NCBI GenBank assembly: GCA_023935145.1
Contig: CM043700.1
Coordinates: 71,520,120 to 71,584,119, forward strand
Origin: Bretschneidera sinensis
Taxonomy: Eukaryota > Streptophyta > Magnoliopsida > Brassicales > Akaniaceae
Direction of reading: 5' to 3'
DNA: 64,000 bases
Below the pieces are notes generated by a model. It was not told where the DNA came from. It was given only the letters and a program-made list of their open reading frames with translations, and searched no databases. The translations under genes were made by a program, and so were the position numbers. Of this stretch, positions 1 to 10,972 are shown piece after piece (positions within the stretch are counted from its first letter, which is position 1; each line of letters begins with the position of its first letter).

Positions 1-1408
1 TCCTTTCCGAGATTACTCATAAACCTGCTGAGAACACTCATTGTATGAGCAATGTCAGGTCTAGTGCTTACCATGGTGTACATAACAGAACCAACTGCAC
101 TAGAGTAAGGGACTTTCTCTATTTCCTTCTTCTCCACATCCGATCTTGGACATTGATCACTGGAGAATTTGAAATGACCAGCAAGGGGAACCTTCACTAG
201 TTTGCTATTTTCCATAGAGAATTTAGATATCATCTTCTCTATGTATGAAGTTTGAGAGATCTTCAATCTGTTTCTCTCCCTTTCCCGGATGATACATATC
301 CCAAGGATCTTTTGTGCATGGCCAAGATCTTTCATCTCAAATTCCTCACTGAGCTGAGTCTTTAATTTCTTTATCCTCTCCATGCTGCTCCCAACCAACA
401 ACATGTCATCCACATAGATGAGGATGATCACCACTTCCTCAACCTTCTACCCTTTATAGTGCAAGCACGAATCATAGTAGCTCCTCATGAAACCCAAGCT
501 CATCACAAAGGAATCAAACCTCTTATTCCATTGCCGAGGTGATTACTTTAGGCCATAGAGAGATTTCTTCAATTTGCACACTAACTCTCCCTGCCTTACT
601 TCCTCATAGCCTTTGGGTTGCCTCATGAAAATGGTCTTATCGAGCTCTCCATGCAAGAATGCAGTCTTTACATCCATTTGCTCGATTTCCCAATCAAATT
701 GGACCACTAATGCTAACATTATCCGTATTGTCTTGTACTTTACAACCGGTGAGAAGATTTTGGTGAAATCTATACCTTCTTTTTATGTGAACCCCTTTGC
801 CACTATCCTTGTTTTATATCAGACTTCTTCCCCTGGAGTATTCCCTTCTTTGATCTTATAGAGCCATCTACAATCCACCAGTCTCTGTTTTTTCTGGTTT
901 GGGTACCAACTCCCAAGAGTTGTTCTTCATCAAAGAATCCATTTCTTCCTCCATAGCCAGCTCACTTTGACGAATCCTTACACTCCATGGCATCCGTGTA
1001 AGTTTCTGGTTCAACCTCTCCTTCTATCCAAGGAGCTGCTACATTCGCATCTGCAAACCCATACCTCAAGGGTGGTCTAACCACTCTCCTTCCCCAGTCT
1101 CTTGTGAGCTAGTAGTCATTTACTGCATCAACCTCTTCTTGAGTTTCTTGAGCTTCTTGGCCTTCATCCAAGGGCTTTACCTGGTCCGAACCCTCTTGCC
1201 TCCTTTGCTCTACCTGAACCGAGTTCTCCTTGATGCGATGCTCCACAACTTCCGGACTGGTTTGCACACTAGCCCCTACAGGGTTAGTTTTCTCCAAGTA
1301 GGGAAATAACAATTCATTAAACATAACATCCCTACTTATAGTCAGTTTCATGCCCTTCTTTTCTAAGGACCACAACCTATATCCCTTAGCCCCATCACCA
1401 TATCCTAG
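1..1408 (-). pseudogene. copia reverse transcriptase (and start of RNase H), broken
   Basis: Minus-strand translation gives the copia RT core with YVDDMLLVG at about 424-385, and toward base 1 the segment MYTMVSTRPDIAHTMSVLSR that follows RT in Tnt1-like polyproteins. An in-frame TAG at 449-447 lies ten codons upstream of the YVDD motif. The frame of this motif differs from that of the upstream open segment (1375-1109), so at least one frameshift lies between. The acidic, Gln/Glu-rich stretch at 1250-1110 is the usual variable linker between integrase and RT. It would copy the element RNA in virus-like particles if intact. It is clearly non-functional. Confidence 0.88.
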
Positions 1409-1414
1409 AAATAC

Positions 1415-2464
1415 TCATTTTCTAGATCTAGGGCCAAGTTTATCCTCCTTTTGATGTGCATATGCAGCACACCCAAAAGTCCTAAAGTTGTTTAATTCAG
1501 GGGGTTTTCTACTCCACAACTCCATGGGAGTCTTAAGCTCTAAAGCTCTAGAGGGTGATCTATTTACCAAGTATGCAGCTGTAGCCACAGCTTCTCTCCA
1601 AAAATGTTTTGGTAACCCATATCCTATTAACATGCACCTAACTTTTTCCATAAGGGTTCTATTCATTCTTTCAGCAACTCCATTTTGCTGGGGTGTTTTT
1701 ACAACCGTCCTATGTCTTAGAATGCCATTTAATTCACAGAATTTATCAAAATCCTTGTTGAAAAATTCTAAGCCATTATCGGTTCGTAAAGCTTTAACTA
1801 CCCTACTCGTTTGAGTTTCCAGCAACTTCTTCCACACAACAAATTTATTCAAGGCATCAGATTTATTCCTAAGCAAATAAACCCACACTTTTCTTGAATA
1901 ATCATCAATTAAAGACAGAAAGTAAATGTTACTTCCCTGTGTTGGTGTCCTTGCTGGTCCCCAAAGGTCCGAATGAATGTAGTCAAGAATCCCCTTAGAT
2001 TTGTGCACTCTGGTGTTAAAGCCGACCCTGTGTTGCTTCCTAAGAATACAACTCTCACAGAAATCCAATTTCTCTACTTTGTCACCACCAAGTAGACCAT
2101 CTTTGCTAAGAACTTGTAGGCCCTTTTCACTCATGTGTCCCAAGCAAGTGTGCCAAAGGGCTGCCTTGTCCATCTCAACCATCAAGCTTGCTGCTTGATC
2201 ATTGATTTTTGTTTCTCCGATCATCTCATAGAGTCCATCGTTTCTTACTGCTTTGATCACTACCAAAGATCCCTTGGCCACCTTGATCTTTCCTCCCTCT
2301 ACTTTGCATGTATACCCCATGGAATCCAACTGCCCCAATGAGATCAAATTTCTCTTTAAATCTGGAAGATACCTCACATTTTGCAGCAGCCTTGTGACTT
2401 CATCAAACATCTTCAATTGAATGTCACCAATCCCTCTTACTTGGTAAGAATTTTCATTCCCCAA
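1415..2464 (-). pseudogene. copia integrase, open for 349 codons
   Basis: This open stretch of the polyprotein carries the GAG-pre-integrase zinc-binding segment (ALWHTCLGHMSEKGL... then CESCILRKQ, an H-H-C-C arrangement). The integrase catalytic core follows, with D in DYIHSDLWGP, D in RTDNGLEFF and E in TPQQNGVAERMNRT, which is a complete D-D-E set. It ends in the C-terminal GCAAYAHQKEDKLGPRSRK region, where an in-frame stop (just before 1415) interrupts what would be the VFLGY motif. The segment upstream is in the same frame across one stop, so this is not a separate gene. Integrase would insert the cDNA into chromosomal DNA. Confidence 0.9.
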
Positions 2465-2503
2465 GAAAACCCTTCCATCATTGATCTCCTTGAAATTCTT
2501 GAA

Positions 2504-3442
2504 TCATTCATTGTGAGGGTACATGTGATAAGTGCACCCGGAATCAAGAATCCACTTTCTGCTGCCTTGCCTCCTGCTCATATTTGAGCACACAACAAGA
2601 ACATCATCTTGCTGTTCTCCCTTGGCAACCGACGCCTCTCCATTGTTGGTATGGCTTCTCCTCTTATCCCATATCCTCTTCTTGCAATCTTTCTCAAAAT
2701 GGCCCTCCTTGTTGCAGTAGAAGCATATCATTCCTCCTCCAAGTCTTGTCTTGGAATGAGATCTCCCATGGTTCTGCCCTCTACCTCTTGATTTCTCCCA
2801 GTAGTTGCCATGGTTGCTACTGCCATTCCGAGTTGCTGGCCTTCCTCTTACAAACAGCCCATATCCATTTGATGTCTCATTCATCTTGGCCTTGAAATCA
2901 TGTGCCCTTATGGCATTGATCACAATCTCCTTTGTCAAAGTATCCCTTCCATACTAAATAATGTTAATCAAATTATCAAAGCAATCAGGAAGAGAATTTA
3001 ACAAGATAACAGCCAATTGTTCATCCGAAAAAATAATGCTACAGCTATTCAAATATTGAACTAGCTTATTAAAGACATCAAGATTATCTTACAACTCTTT
3101 ACTAGGATCCATTTTAAAAGTAAAGATTCTTTTAAGAAGATAAATCTTGTTAAGGAGAGTTTTGGTAAGAAACAACTCATCTAGTTTCTTCCATATGACA
3201 GTCGGATCCTCTGAGTCTCCGTACTCCCTTGTGACACTATCTGACATGTGCAAGAAAATGGTGTTGTAAGCCATCTTCTTCATTTCGGTCCGTTGGTCCT
3301 CCGTGACACTTGCTGGAAAAGCATCATCTTCTCCAATAGCCAAGTCCACTTTCTGTTGCATTAGAACCGCCTTGATCTTCCGCTTCCAAAGGGCAAAGTC
3401 TCCCTTTCCATCAAACTTCTCAACACAGAAATTTGAAGCCAT
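2504..3442 (-). pseudogene. copia gag and protease
   Basis: It starts at the ATG at 3442 (MASNFCVEKFDGKGDFALWK...), a typical Tnt1-like gag N-terminus with the F-DG-x-W pattern. It runs in one frame through two stops (just below 3089 and near 2940) to the nucleocapsid zinc knuckle CFYCNKEGHFEKDC (CX2CX4HX4C) near 2735-2690. The protease motif WILDSGCTYHM follows near 2555-2525, with the catalytic D-S-G. A further stop near 2503 separates it from the integrase segment. Gag packages the element RNA and the protease cuts the polyprotein. The stops make it a pseudogene, though every motif is still visible. Confidence 0.88.
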
Positions 3443-3670
3443 CTTTTGCAGACAAGATCCCTGATTTATGCACTACCCACAAATGCTTTCTTTAACCTCA
3501 AGAACACCGATCAAAGATGGATCTTAACACCGTTCTTGAATCGACCTTCAAGAACACGATCGGATCTTGATCTTTACACCGTCCTTGAATCACTCAAGAA
3601 GTTTGATCTTTGATTCTTGGAGTCTTGGCTCAATCACCTTCTACTTCTTGCTCCGATAACCAGTTGTGCA

Positions 3671-3683
3671 AGCTCTAATACCA
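3671..3683 (-). other. primer binding site, initiator tRNA-Met type
   Basis: On the minus strand the sequence reads TGGTATTAGAGCT, one base off the standard copia PBS TGGTATCAGAGC. It sits immediately after the LTR and upstream of gag, which fixes the orientation and the LTR 3' edge. Confidence 0.8.
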
Positions 3684-3684
3684 C

Positions 3685-4623
3685 TATTAGAAATCACCTT
3701 GACAAGATGCCCAGGTGGTGATCTTCCAACACCCAAGTCTAGAATGACTTGTAGAAAGAATTTCAGCAATCGAACACAAGAACAGAAAATCAAAGAAAGA
3801 AATAAGACAGGTAATTGCTATCGAGGTTCGGCAATGTGCCTACGTCCACGTGAGTTCCTCCGAACTCTCTGCACTAAATCAAATGGTTTTTACAAGTTAC
3901 AGCAATCCCCTTCAAGAATCCAAGTTCTTGAAGAAACAAGAAGAGAAGAAAGGAAGAAGATGAGAACTAAGAATGCTCTCTATCTAATCTAGACTTCTCT
4001 ATCTTTTATAACCAGCCTCACTACAAAGAGTCCCTCTTGTGTTTGTCACTCTTACACAATTCTCTCTATGTGTTTACAATTGATCTCAAAGTGTGTCTTG
4101 TATATGTTGTATTGTCACTTGAACAATGAGGCTTGAGAACCCCTTTTATAGCCATCCACTTCTTGGACATTCTTGAGATTCAATCGTCACCCTTTGATTA
4201 TGATCTCCTTTTAATCATAGCCCTTCATCACTCTCTAAGTGGTGTTGTGCGTTTTGGCCTTGCACACACACACTTTAGAGGGCCCTTAAGCCTGCTGCCC
4301 ATGTGTGCAGCAGTGTGCCTGGGTGGTGCGACACTGGGCGTGCATGCTGTGGCGCTGGTGCACACCTGATGGGAGGTGTGGCACTGGGTGTGCGCGCTGC
4401 GGCGCACACTGGTGCTGCTACTTCTGCTGCTGTGCACACATCCTTCTGCCTGTATACAGAAGTGCACACACTAGTGCGCATGGCCTTCCCTTGCTCCAAA
4501 ATGATGCACACACATGTGTGCAACCTTATAACTTGCTGAACTTTGATAATCCACCTTTGTTTTAGATTTTAACCATCTTTGAACCATGGTTGGACCTGTG
4601 CAAACCTTAGACAAATACCAACA
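3685..4623 (-). repeat. 5' LTR of the copia element
   Basis: The LTR is bounded by the PBS on one side and, on the minus strand, starts TGTTGGTATTTG at 4623. The 3' edge near 3685 does not show a clean CA (probably C to T decay). The partner LTR is outside the window, so the limits rest on the PBS and the TG start. The segment 4260-4520 is unusually GC-rich and made of imperfect CTGGTGCRCAC-like repeats. Several open frames across it are low-complexity artefacts. Confidence 0.75.
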
Positions 4624-4699
4624 ACATTGTACATAAACCCCTTCTTCTAATTGTAATGTTTTTCATTTTGGCTTATAATATTTTTTCTTTCAAATTGCA

Positions 4700-6345
4700 G
4701 AACCTGTGGAGGGTGTCGAAGGAGATGAAGATAAGGAAGAGGATGTACCTCCTGGAAGAAGAAGGCCTAACAGACTCCCCCCTGCTCCCGAGAATCCAAT
4801 GGATTAACCTTTGATTCGCATTAGAAGTACTCGGTTAATATAGTTTTATTGACAATATTTATTTATTAGTACCATAAAATCCAATTTTTTGCATTTGACT
4901 TGAAGCTTCTGATTATTGCAATGCATTCAATAGGGTGAAGGGCGTCATAAGGACTATAACATTGATAGCAAAGAGTCATCATGATGAGTCTATCAATTCA
5001 TATAGACAGTTTACTCCCGGAATGTAGAATAATTGCTTTAATAACTTTTTGGTATAATTTACATTGTATGCTCCACATGTATGTTTATTATATATATGTA
5101 CTCTATATGAACAAGTTGTTATACGTCGTATTTTTGCTTCGTATATGTATTTTTGTAGGTTGTAAGTAATCCCTTTTTCCTTTGCATTTCAGGATCATTA
5201 TAGGTTCTCCATCGAGGACGAGACCACGCGTACCCAAGCTATTTTTAATCATATTACTCAGAGGCTCTTCACTGATCACCTAAACAAAGCCTGAGCTAGA
5301 GTGCAACGAGAGCATGGGCCAAACAAACTAGAATGGGTTGGATGGAAAAAGCATTGGATGAGGTAGCCAAATTGGGATAAACTTTGTGGCCTATGGGCCA
5401 TAGAAGGTTGGGAGAGGCTTCTGCAAGCTGCATTATCTAATAGATGGTTAGGGAATGAGCTTGTCCACCATGTTGGAGGGTTCATGAGTACGCAAGAGCA
5501 CGCAGATCGATTGGTAAACATAATTCTAATGTCAATTATCTTCATGATTCTTTTTTTATTAATACATGAATGCGAATGATCTATATGATGTTAGTTTTTT
5601 TTTTATAAGTAAAAGATTATAATGTTTATTTCATATTTGATCCAAATTTCATGACCACTTGTAGGAAGAAAAGTTGGGCAACCACCGTCTGTTCTAGAAG
5701 TTTTCAATGAGATCCACATAGCCAAGAGCATAAGGGAGTATGATGACCGAAATTCCAGGACAGTAAGCGTAAATATAAAGAGATTTTTAATAAAACATAA
5801 TGTCAACCAGCTTAATTACTAAAGTCCTTCAATTTAGTTGTCTATGATCTAATTTATCGACTTAATGTATTGATTTTGATTAAATTCCTTTAATTTATCT
5901 ACCTAATGTATTGATTTAGATTACATGAATCCTATAGTCAAGCTATGACCTCTAAATATGGAAATGATCTATCTGCACACTAGTAATTGGACACCAATGA
6001 ATGATTAACAGCATGTGGAGGGGCCGAAGAAAGGTTGTGTATATAGCTTAGGCGTTTGGTAGACTCGAGTACTATGCTCGGGAAGTCAGAGTGTTTTTCA
6101 TCCTCTAATCCCACCTCTTCCAGGGCTCGAGGCTCCACATTTCTTGAGGAGGAGCATATACAACAACAAATCCAGGAGGAGGTCAGCCAGCGAGTCTATA
6201 AGGTATAACAGCATTTGGAGGAAACATAACAACTCTTGGAGCGCACAAAGCAGCTGAATAAAGGCATACAATGCGCCATGATTGCCATCTGTCAGAGTTA
6301 CGGGCTACCACCTCCACCTTCACCCTCCAATGTAAATACTAAACA
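4700..6345 (+). pseudogene. decayed Ptta/En/Spm-type plant transposon protein, several exons
   Basis: Plus-strand fragments separated by intron-like gaps with visible AG acceptors: an acidic segment after an AG at about 4700 (EGVEGDEDKEEDVPPGRRRP); a longer one at about 5193-5515 with WVGWKKHW and NRWLGNELVHHVGGFMS; one at about 5660-5762 with GQPPSVLEVFNEIHIAKSI followed by GTAAGC; and a Gln/Glu-rich coiled segment at about 6130-6340. The W-x-x-W, H-GG and VLEVFNEIH pattern resembles the plant transposase family of En/Spm (CACTA)-associated ORFs. Stops interrupt each segment. No CACTA termini were identified. The family call comes from remembered motifs and needs a profile search. Confidence 0.5.
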
Positions 6346-6429
6346 CTTTTAGAGCTTTGTAATTTAAACTTTATTACTGTAATGTGCATGATATATACCC
6401 TATAATGTTAACACTAAGTGGTTTTATAG

Positions 6430-7960
6430 AACAAGTATAGTCGAGTTCAGACTACCGGTTTGGGTTCCATGAGAAAAAATGAGTTTTAAGTTGAATTCGC
6501 TAGCACTTAGTGGTTTTAAGGTCGAAAATGTAAGATACTTGTCCCGTGGGTGAGTCAAGAGTATCAGCACATCCGTACCATATATTGTGAGTTGTGGGAA
6601 CAAATCTAGTCAAGTTCGGACCACTTGTTTGGGTTTCGCGATAAACAATGAGTTTTAAGTTCAAAACTGCTAACATTTAGTGGTTTTAGAATAAAAAACA
6701 TAAAATAATCATCCCGTTGACAAGCCGAGATTACCGACATTTTCATATCATAGAATGTGAGTTTTAGGAATAAGTCTACTCGCGTTCGGACCACCGGTTT
6801 AGGTTCTGTGAGAAAATGTGAAAGTTTTAAGTTCAAACTGTTAACACTTTGTGGTTTTAGGCTAAAAAACATAAAATGCTCGTCTCGTGGACGAGACGAG
6901 GGTAATGAAATGTCCATACCATAGAATATGAGTTGTAGGAACAAGTCCAGTCAAGTTTGGACCACCGGTTCGGGTTCCGTGAGAAAAAGTGAGTTTTAGG
7001 TTCGAACCATTAACACTTGGTAGTTTTAGGGTCGAAAACGTAAAATACTTCTCCCGTTCATGAGCTGAGACTACTGGCACGTCCATACCATAGAATGTGA
7101 ATTGTGGGAACAAGTCTAGTCAAGTTCGGACCACTAGTTCGGGTTCCGTTAGAAAAAGTGAGAGTTTTAGGTTCAAACCGTTAACACTTAGTGGTTTTAG
7201 GGTCGAAAAGTAAATTACTCGTCCCGTGGACGAGCTAAGAGTACCAGCACATTCATATCATAGAATTTGAGTTATGAGAACAAGTCTAGTCAAGTTTAGA
7301 CCATTAATTCAGGTTCCATGAGAAAAGGTTAGTTTTAGGTTCAAATTGTTAACACACTTAATTTTTTTAGGGTCGAAAATGTAAAATACTCATCCCGTTG
7401 ACAAGCCAAAAGTACCGACACATCCGTACCATAGAATTTTAGGTTCAAACCGTTAACACTTAGTGGTTTTACGGTCAAAAACGTAAAATACTCGTCCTGT
7501 TAACGAACCGAGAGTATTGGCACATCCGTACCATAGAATGTGAGTTGTGAGAATAAGCCTAGTCGAGTTCGGACCATTGGTTCAGGTACCGTGAGAAAAA
7601 GTGAGAGTTTTAGGTTCAAACCATTAACACTTAGTGGTTTTAGGATCAAAAACTTAAAATACTCATCCCATGGACGAGCCGAGACTACCAGCTCATCTGT
7701 ACCATAGAATGTTAGTTGTTGGAACAAGTATAGTCGAGTTCAGACCACTAGTTCGGGTTCCATGAGAAAAAGTGAGTTTTAGGTTCAAACCGCTAACACT
7801 TAGTGGTTTTAGGGTAAAAACGTTAAATACTCATCCCGTTGACGAGCTGAGTATACTGGTACATCTATACCATAGAATTTGAGTTGTGAGAACAAGTCTA
7901 GTCGATTTCAAACCATTCGTTCGGGTTCCGTGAGAAAAAGATAGAGTTTTACCCTTTTTA
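6430..7960. repeat. tandem array, unit about 170 bp, about nine copies
   Basis: The marker phrase AACAAGTCTAGTC (with variants) starts at 6430, 6599, 6769, 6940, 7109, 7279, 7552, 7723 and 7891, giving spacings of 169, 170, 171, 169, 170, 273, 171 and 168. The 273-bp step is one unit plus an internally deleted copy. Each unit also has a CGGGTTCCGTGAGAAAAAG block, a TTAACACTTAGTGGTTTTAG block and a CTCGTCCCGTTGACGAG imperfect palindrome. Copies are visibly diverged. Open frames crossing the array are by-products of the repeat and not genes. Confidence 0.92.
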
Positions 7961-8484
7961 TAGTCCCAACATTAATGATTCCTTGAGATGTTACGCTGGC
8001 ACGTCTCCCACTTCATTAAGCTTGAGAGCACAAGAGGCACTTTAGGCATTCCAAACATCCCCATCATTAGCAGCCCAAACGAGCGTCTCGAGAAGCCCAA
8101 GGGACTATTCATAATTATGGACATTAAAGGCCCAAATACTTAGCCTTCACAATTCCACTGAGGCCCATTAAAGCTCGTACCGAAGTAGGATTAAAGCTTT
8201 AACGGCATCACAATTTCACTAGAACCCACAAAGCCCAAAAAATACCGAGATGGGATTAAAGCCTTAACAGCTTCATAGTTCCATTGGGGCCTACTAAAGA
8301 CCATGAAGCCAACACGAAAATATTGATATGCTTACCCACATAAGGCATGACCAAAATACCCTGTCGAGAAGAAGATATCATTAACATCATAAGGGAAAAC
8401 ACTATACTTCCTCAAAAACCCTTTCAAGTTTTCAAGAGCAGGCATATGATATAAGCAAAAATATCCTACTCAATAAAATTCAGG
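7961..8484. other. no gene; LTR-like or unknown repeat
   Basis: Repeated phrases of the type AAAGCCC, GGGATTAAAGC and TTAACRGC recur at low fidelity. No long open frame and no RNA gene are visible. It may be the upstream (U3) part of the LTR-like sequence that follows. Confidence 0.35.
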
Positions 8485-8800
8485 CACGTGAGCCGTGACA
8501 TAACTCGTAGACCTAAATGGCTTGGGTTAAAAACCCCTAGCATAGACCTAAAGGCATGAGGTAATACTGTGACATGACTCATAGACCTAAAGACATGGGG
8601 TAAGACTATAACGTGACTCGTAGACCTAAACAGTATGGGTTTAGACCTCCTAGCGCAAACCTAAAGGCTTGGGATAAGACCCTTGGTGGGACTCATGATC
8701 TCCAAAGCCTATATAAATAGGCTCAATGCCTCATAAATGCAAGCTTCCAACCAGAATTTATTTCATCTTGGTACTTACTGACTAAACCGTTAAAGGGTCC
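8485..8800 (+). repeat. LTR-like segment: imperfect tandem repeats plus TATA box
   Basis: The phrase GACTCGTAGACCTAAA and its variants recurs about five times at 8485-8680 with roughly 45-60 bp spacing, then TATATAAATAGGC at 8711 looks like a core promoter. The layout (U3 repeats, TATA box, then a CTTACTGAC-type block about 50 bp on) resembles plant gypsy LTRs. No partner LTR or PBS was found, so this could be a solo LTR. Confidence 0.4.
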
Positions 8801-8969
8801 TTCTTGGAGAACTAAACTCTAGGTGACTTTCCTTGCAAGATTTTGAGTACCAAGCTAACATGGACACAAGAATATGGCCAATACCAAGCATCTATCTCAC
8901 TCGACCCATATCTAGTTTAACAAAAATATCCTCAATCTCATTTTCAGCATCAACAGTAGCCATAGGTAT

Positions 8970-9215
8970 ATTAATTCATGATGGTGGCTTTGGAGGTGTT
9001 TGAGGGCGCTATAGTGGTTGCAGAGGTGGTGTAGGAGGTTCTGATAGTGGTGGCAGTGGTAACGACTTTAGTGGTAGTGGAACTAGTGGAGATGGTGGTA
9101 GTAGTGGTGGCTGTTAGAGAGGTAGTGGTAGCAGTGGCGGCTATTAGGGAGGTGGTGGTAGCAGTAGTGGCTGTTAGGGAAGTGGTGCAGGAGGTTCTGA
9201 TAGTGGTCTAATTTA
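8970..9215 (+). pseudogene. decayed glycine/serine-rich repeat, coding-like
   Basis: In one plus frame the stretch reads as Gly/Ser-rich repeats (GGSDSGGSGNDFSGSG..., then SSGGC, SSGGY, SSSGC blocks), interrupted by one TGA and three TAG codons. The last three blocks form a tandem repeat of about 45-50 bp containing GGTAGCAGTGG. It looks like a fragment of a glycine-rich protein or element ORF, or simply a GGT/AGT minisatellite. No start or stop is defined. Confidence 0.4.
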
Positions 9216-9656
9216 TGAAAATTATGGAATTTTGTTAACTGTAAGTCTATATAAATCTTAAAATTATTTGAATAAAAATTCTCTATGTAATATTTCTCTC
9301 AAAAAATATTCACAAAATCTTCATCTTCACATTATCTCAATTCAAAGAAAAATTGTATAAATCAATCTTAATGGTGCTTAAAGAATTGTTTAGTTTTGAA
9401 GCTGGAGATGTGCAATTCTTTGGTGAATCTCTTTTTCGTGAAACTCGTGTATGCAATTTGCATTTGTTTTCTTAAGAATAATTTGATAATTGTTTGTTTC
9501 TTATGTGTAAATTCATTGGAAATTTGAATTAATTACAGTATAACTCTATATTAATATTTACTAACCAAGACATTTGTTAATCGAACCTTAAGTATGACAT
9601 TTTTATCATATTTATTGGCAAAGAGAAAACTTCTATAGTAATACTAGTATTATTAA

Positions 9657-10028
9657 GGGTTATTATCACCAAACACCCTCACATTTTTCCATATGTTTCA
9701 ATGTCCCCTTATATTTTAAAAACAATCAATTTATCCTTTGCATTTTAGATATGTGTCCAATAAACCCTTTTGGTAATCATTCCGACGAAATTGATACCGA
9801 CATATATAAGAATCTTGACCATTTAACAAGGCTAGATTTTTGTGTGGGCTAGAATCTACTTTGGTCAATATTTTTGTATGCACCGATATCAATTTCTTCT
9901 TAATTATCATCAGAAGGGTTTATTTGACACACATCTAAAATGTAAGGGGTAAATTGATCGTTTTTAAAATATATTTGGGACATTGAAACGCATAAAATAA
10001 GTGTAAGGATGTTTGGTGATAATAACCC
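9657..10028. mobile_element. Mutator-type MITE, 372 bp, with perfect 9-bp TSD
   Basis: Terminal inverted repeats start GGGTTATTATCACCAAACA and extend, with mismatches, about 50 bp to the TTTCAATGTCCC block. The matching right end reads TGTTTGGTGATAATAACCC on the plus strand. Both flanks carry TATTATTAA (9648-9656 and 10029-10037), a perfect 9-bp target site duplication as made by Mutator-like transposases. There is no coding capacity. The interior is also partly palindromic. Confidence 0.92.
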
Positions 10029-10037
10029 TATTATTAA

Positions 10038-10675
10038 CCTCATAAGCAGTGCTAAGGTTCGTTGTCCTAACTAGGGTGTTCATAGGTTGAGTCAAATTTC
10101 CAAAAAGATGTGTCTTGTTTAGTTTAAATCCAAATTAAAATTAAATAATTGTGATTTTTTTGTAGATTTTTTTAGTGAAGTTATTTTTTAAAAAATCACA
10201 TTAACAAGATTGTGCACTATATATATGTGTAGATACAACTTTTGTATAATGACACGTGCAAAACGATCATTGGTTACAAGATGTGGATATAACATGTGAA
10301 CGAATAACCAAAAGCAAAAGAATTATATTTATCCTTCACGTGGAGATTATATAGATTTTTAATGCCTGGCAGCATCTAGTTGGCAATACTTAGCTGTCAA
10401 AGTTAATTGTATCTCCCGCCCAAAAATGGTTACCAAATTGTCTATAAATAGGCGCTTTTACGTCATCTTAGAGGATCCAAAAATTTTCTTAAAAGAGATT
10501 TGAGAGATTTTCTCTATAAACACCATTGTGCTATCAATTATATCATATTCTACTCTCTTATTTAGATTTCTTAAAAGATTGTTCTATGAGATTAATTGAA
10601 TCCAATAAAAGAACCTTTTTATTATTGAATATATTTTTAGTTTGTAGAATTTACCTCTACAATATGTACCGGTTC
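10038..10675. other. no gene seen; AT-rich with a promoter-like TATA motif
   Basis: The region is AT-rich. CTATAAATAGGCGC at about 10441 is a TATA-like motif followed by no convincing coding sequence. It may be the remnant of another LTR. The longest open frame here (from 10526) has no recognisable feature. Confidence 0.3.
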
Positions 10676-10972
10676 ATGATACAAATAGAATTAGTATTAG
10701 AAAGAAAGTTAATTAAATAAGAGATTAGTTAGTTTGTTACTAGTTGGTTAATAGTTTGTTAATTAGTTAGTTAGTTAGAATGGTAGTTGATTACTCTTGT
10801 ATTCATCCCTCATAGCTTATATAAGGTATTTTACAACCATTTTATATCAATCAATAATCAAGAGTAATTCTAGAATTTCCTTCTTTCTCTTTATTGCAAT
10901 TCTTGCAATATTCTTATGAGTCTAGTTTTGAACTCGAATCAAGCATTTGCATGAACTATGAAATGCATCAAT
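10676..10972 (+). repeat. left LTR of the short gypsy derivative
   Basis: About 297 bp, starting TGATACAAATAG and ending near GAAATGCATCA. It contains TTATATAAGG near 10818 as a core promoter. Its homology to 12688-12954 and 13018-13175 defines it. Confidence 0.72.

Larger units (their letters stand above)
1..4623 (-). mobile_element. Ty1/copia element (Tnt1-type), 5' LTR to RT, 3' end outside window
   Basis: Read on the minus strand, the order is 5' LTR (4623-3685), tRNA-Met type PBS (3683-3671), gag, zinc knuckle, protease, integrase and RT. Integrase before RT is the copia order. gag, protease, integrase and the sequence down to 1109 lie in one reading frame (the open segments are offset by multiples of three) interrupted by a few stops, so this is a fairly young but dead polyprotein. 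The RT part has shifted frame. The 3' end and 3' LTR lie left of base 1. The similarity to Tnt1-94-like elements is recognised from the integrase and RT motifs. Confidence 0.93.

Noticed and set aside
4228..4565. Six overlapping frames rich in Cys, Ala and His
   Set aside because: They lie in a GC-rich minisatellite of the copia LTR and are open on both strands because of composition.
6606..7727. Minus-strand frames of 75-112 codons with similar repeats (FYGMD, LKP, LSLFLT)
   Set aside because: They follow the 170-bp satellite, whose unit is not a multiple of three. The similarity is a by-product of the DNA repeat.
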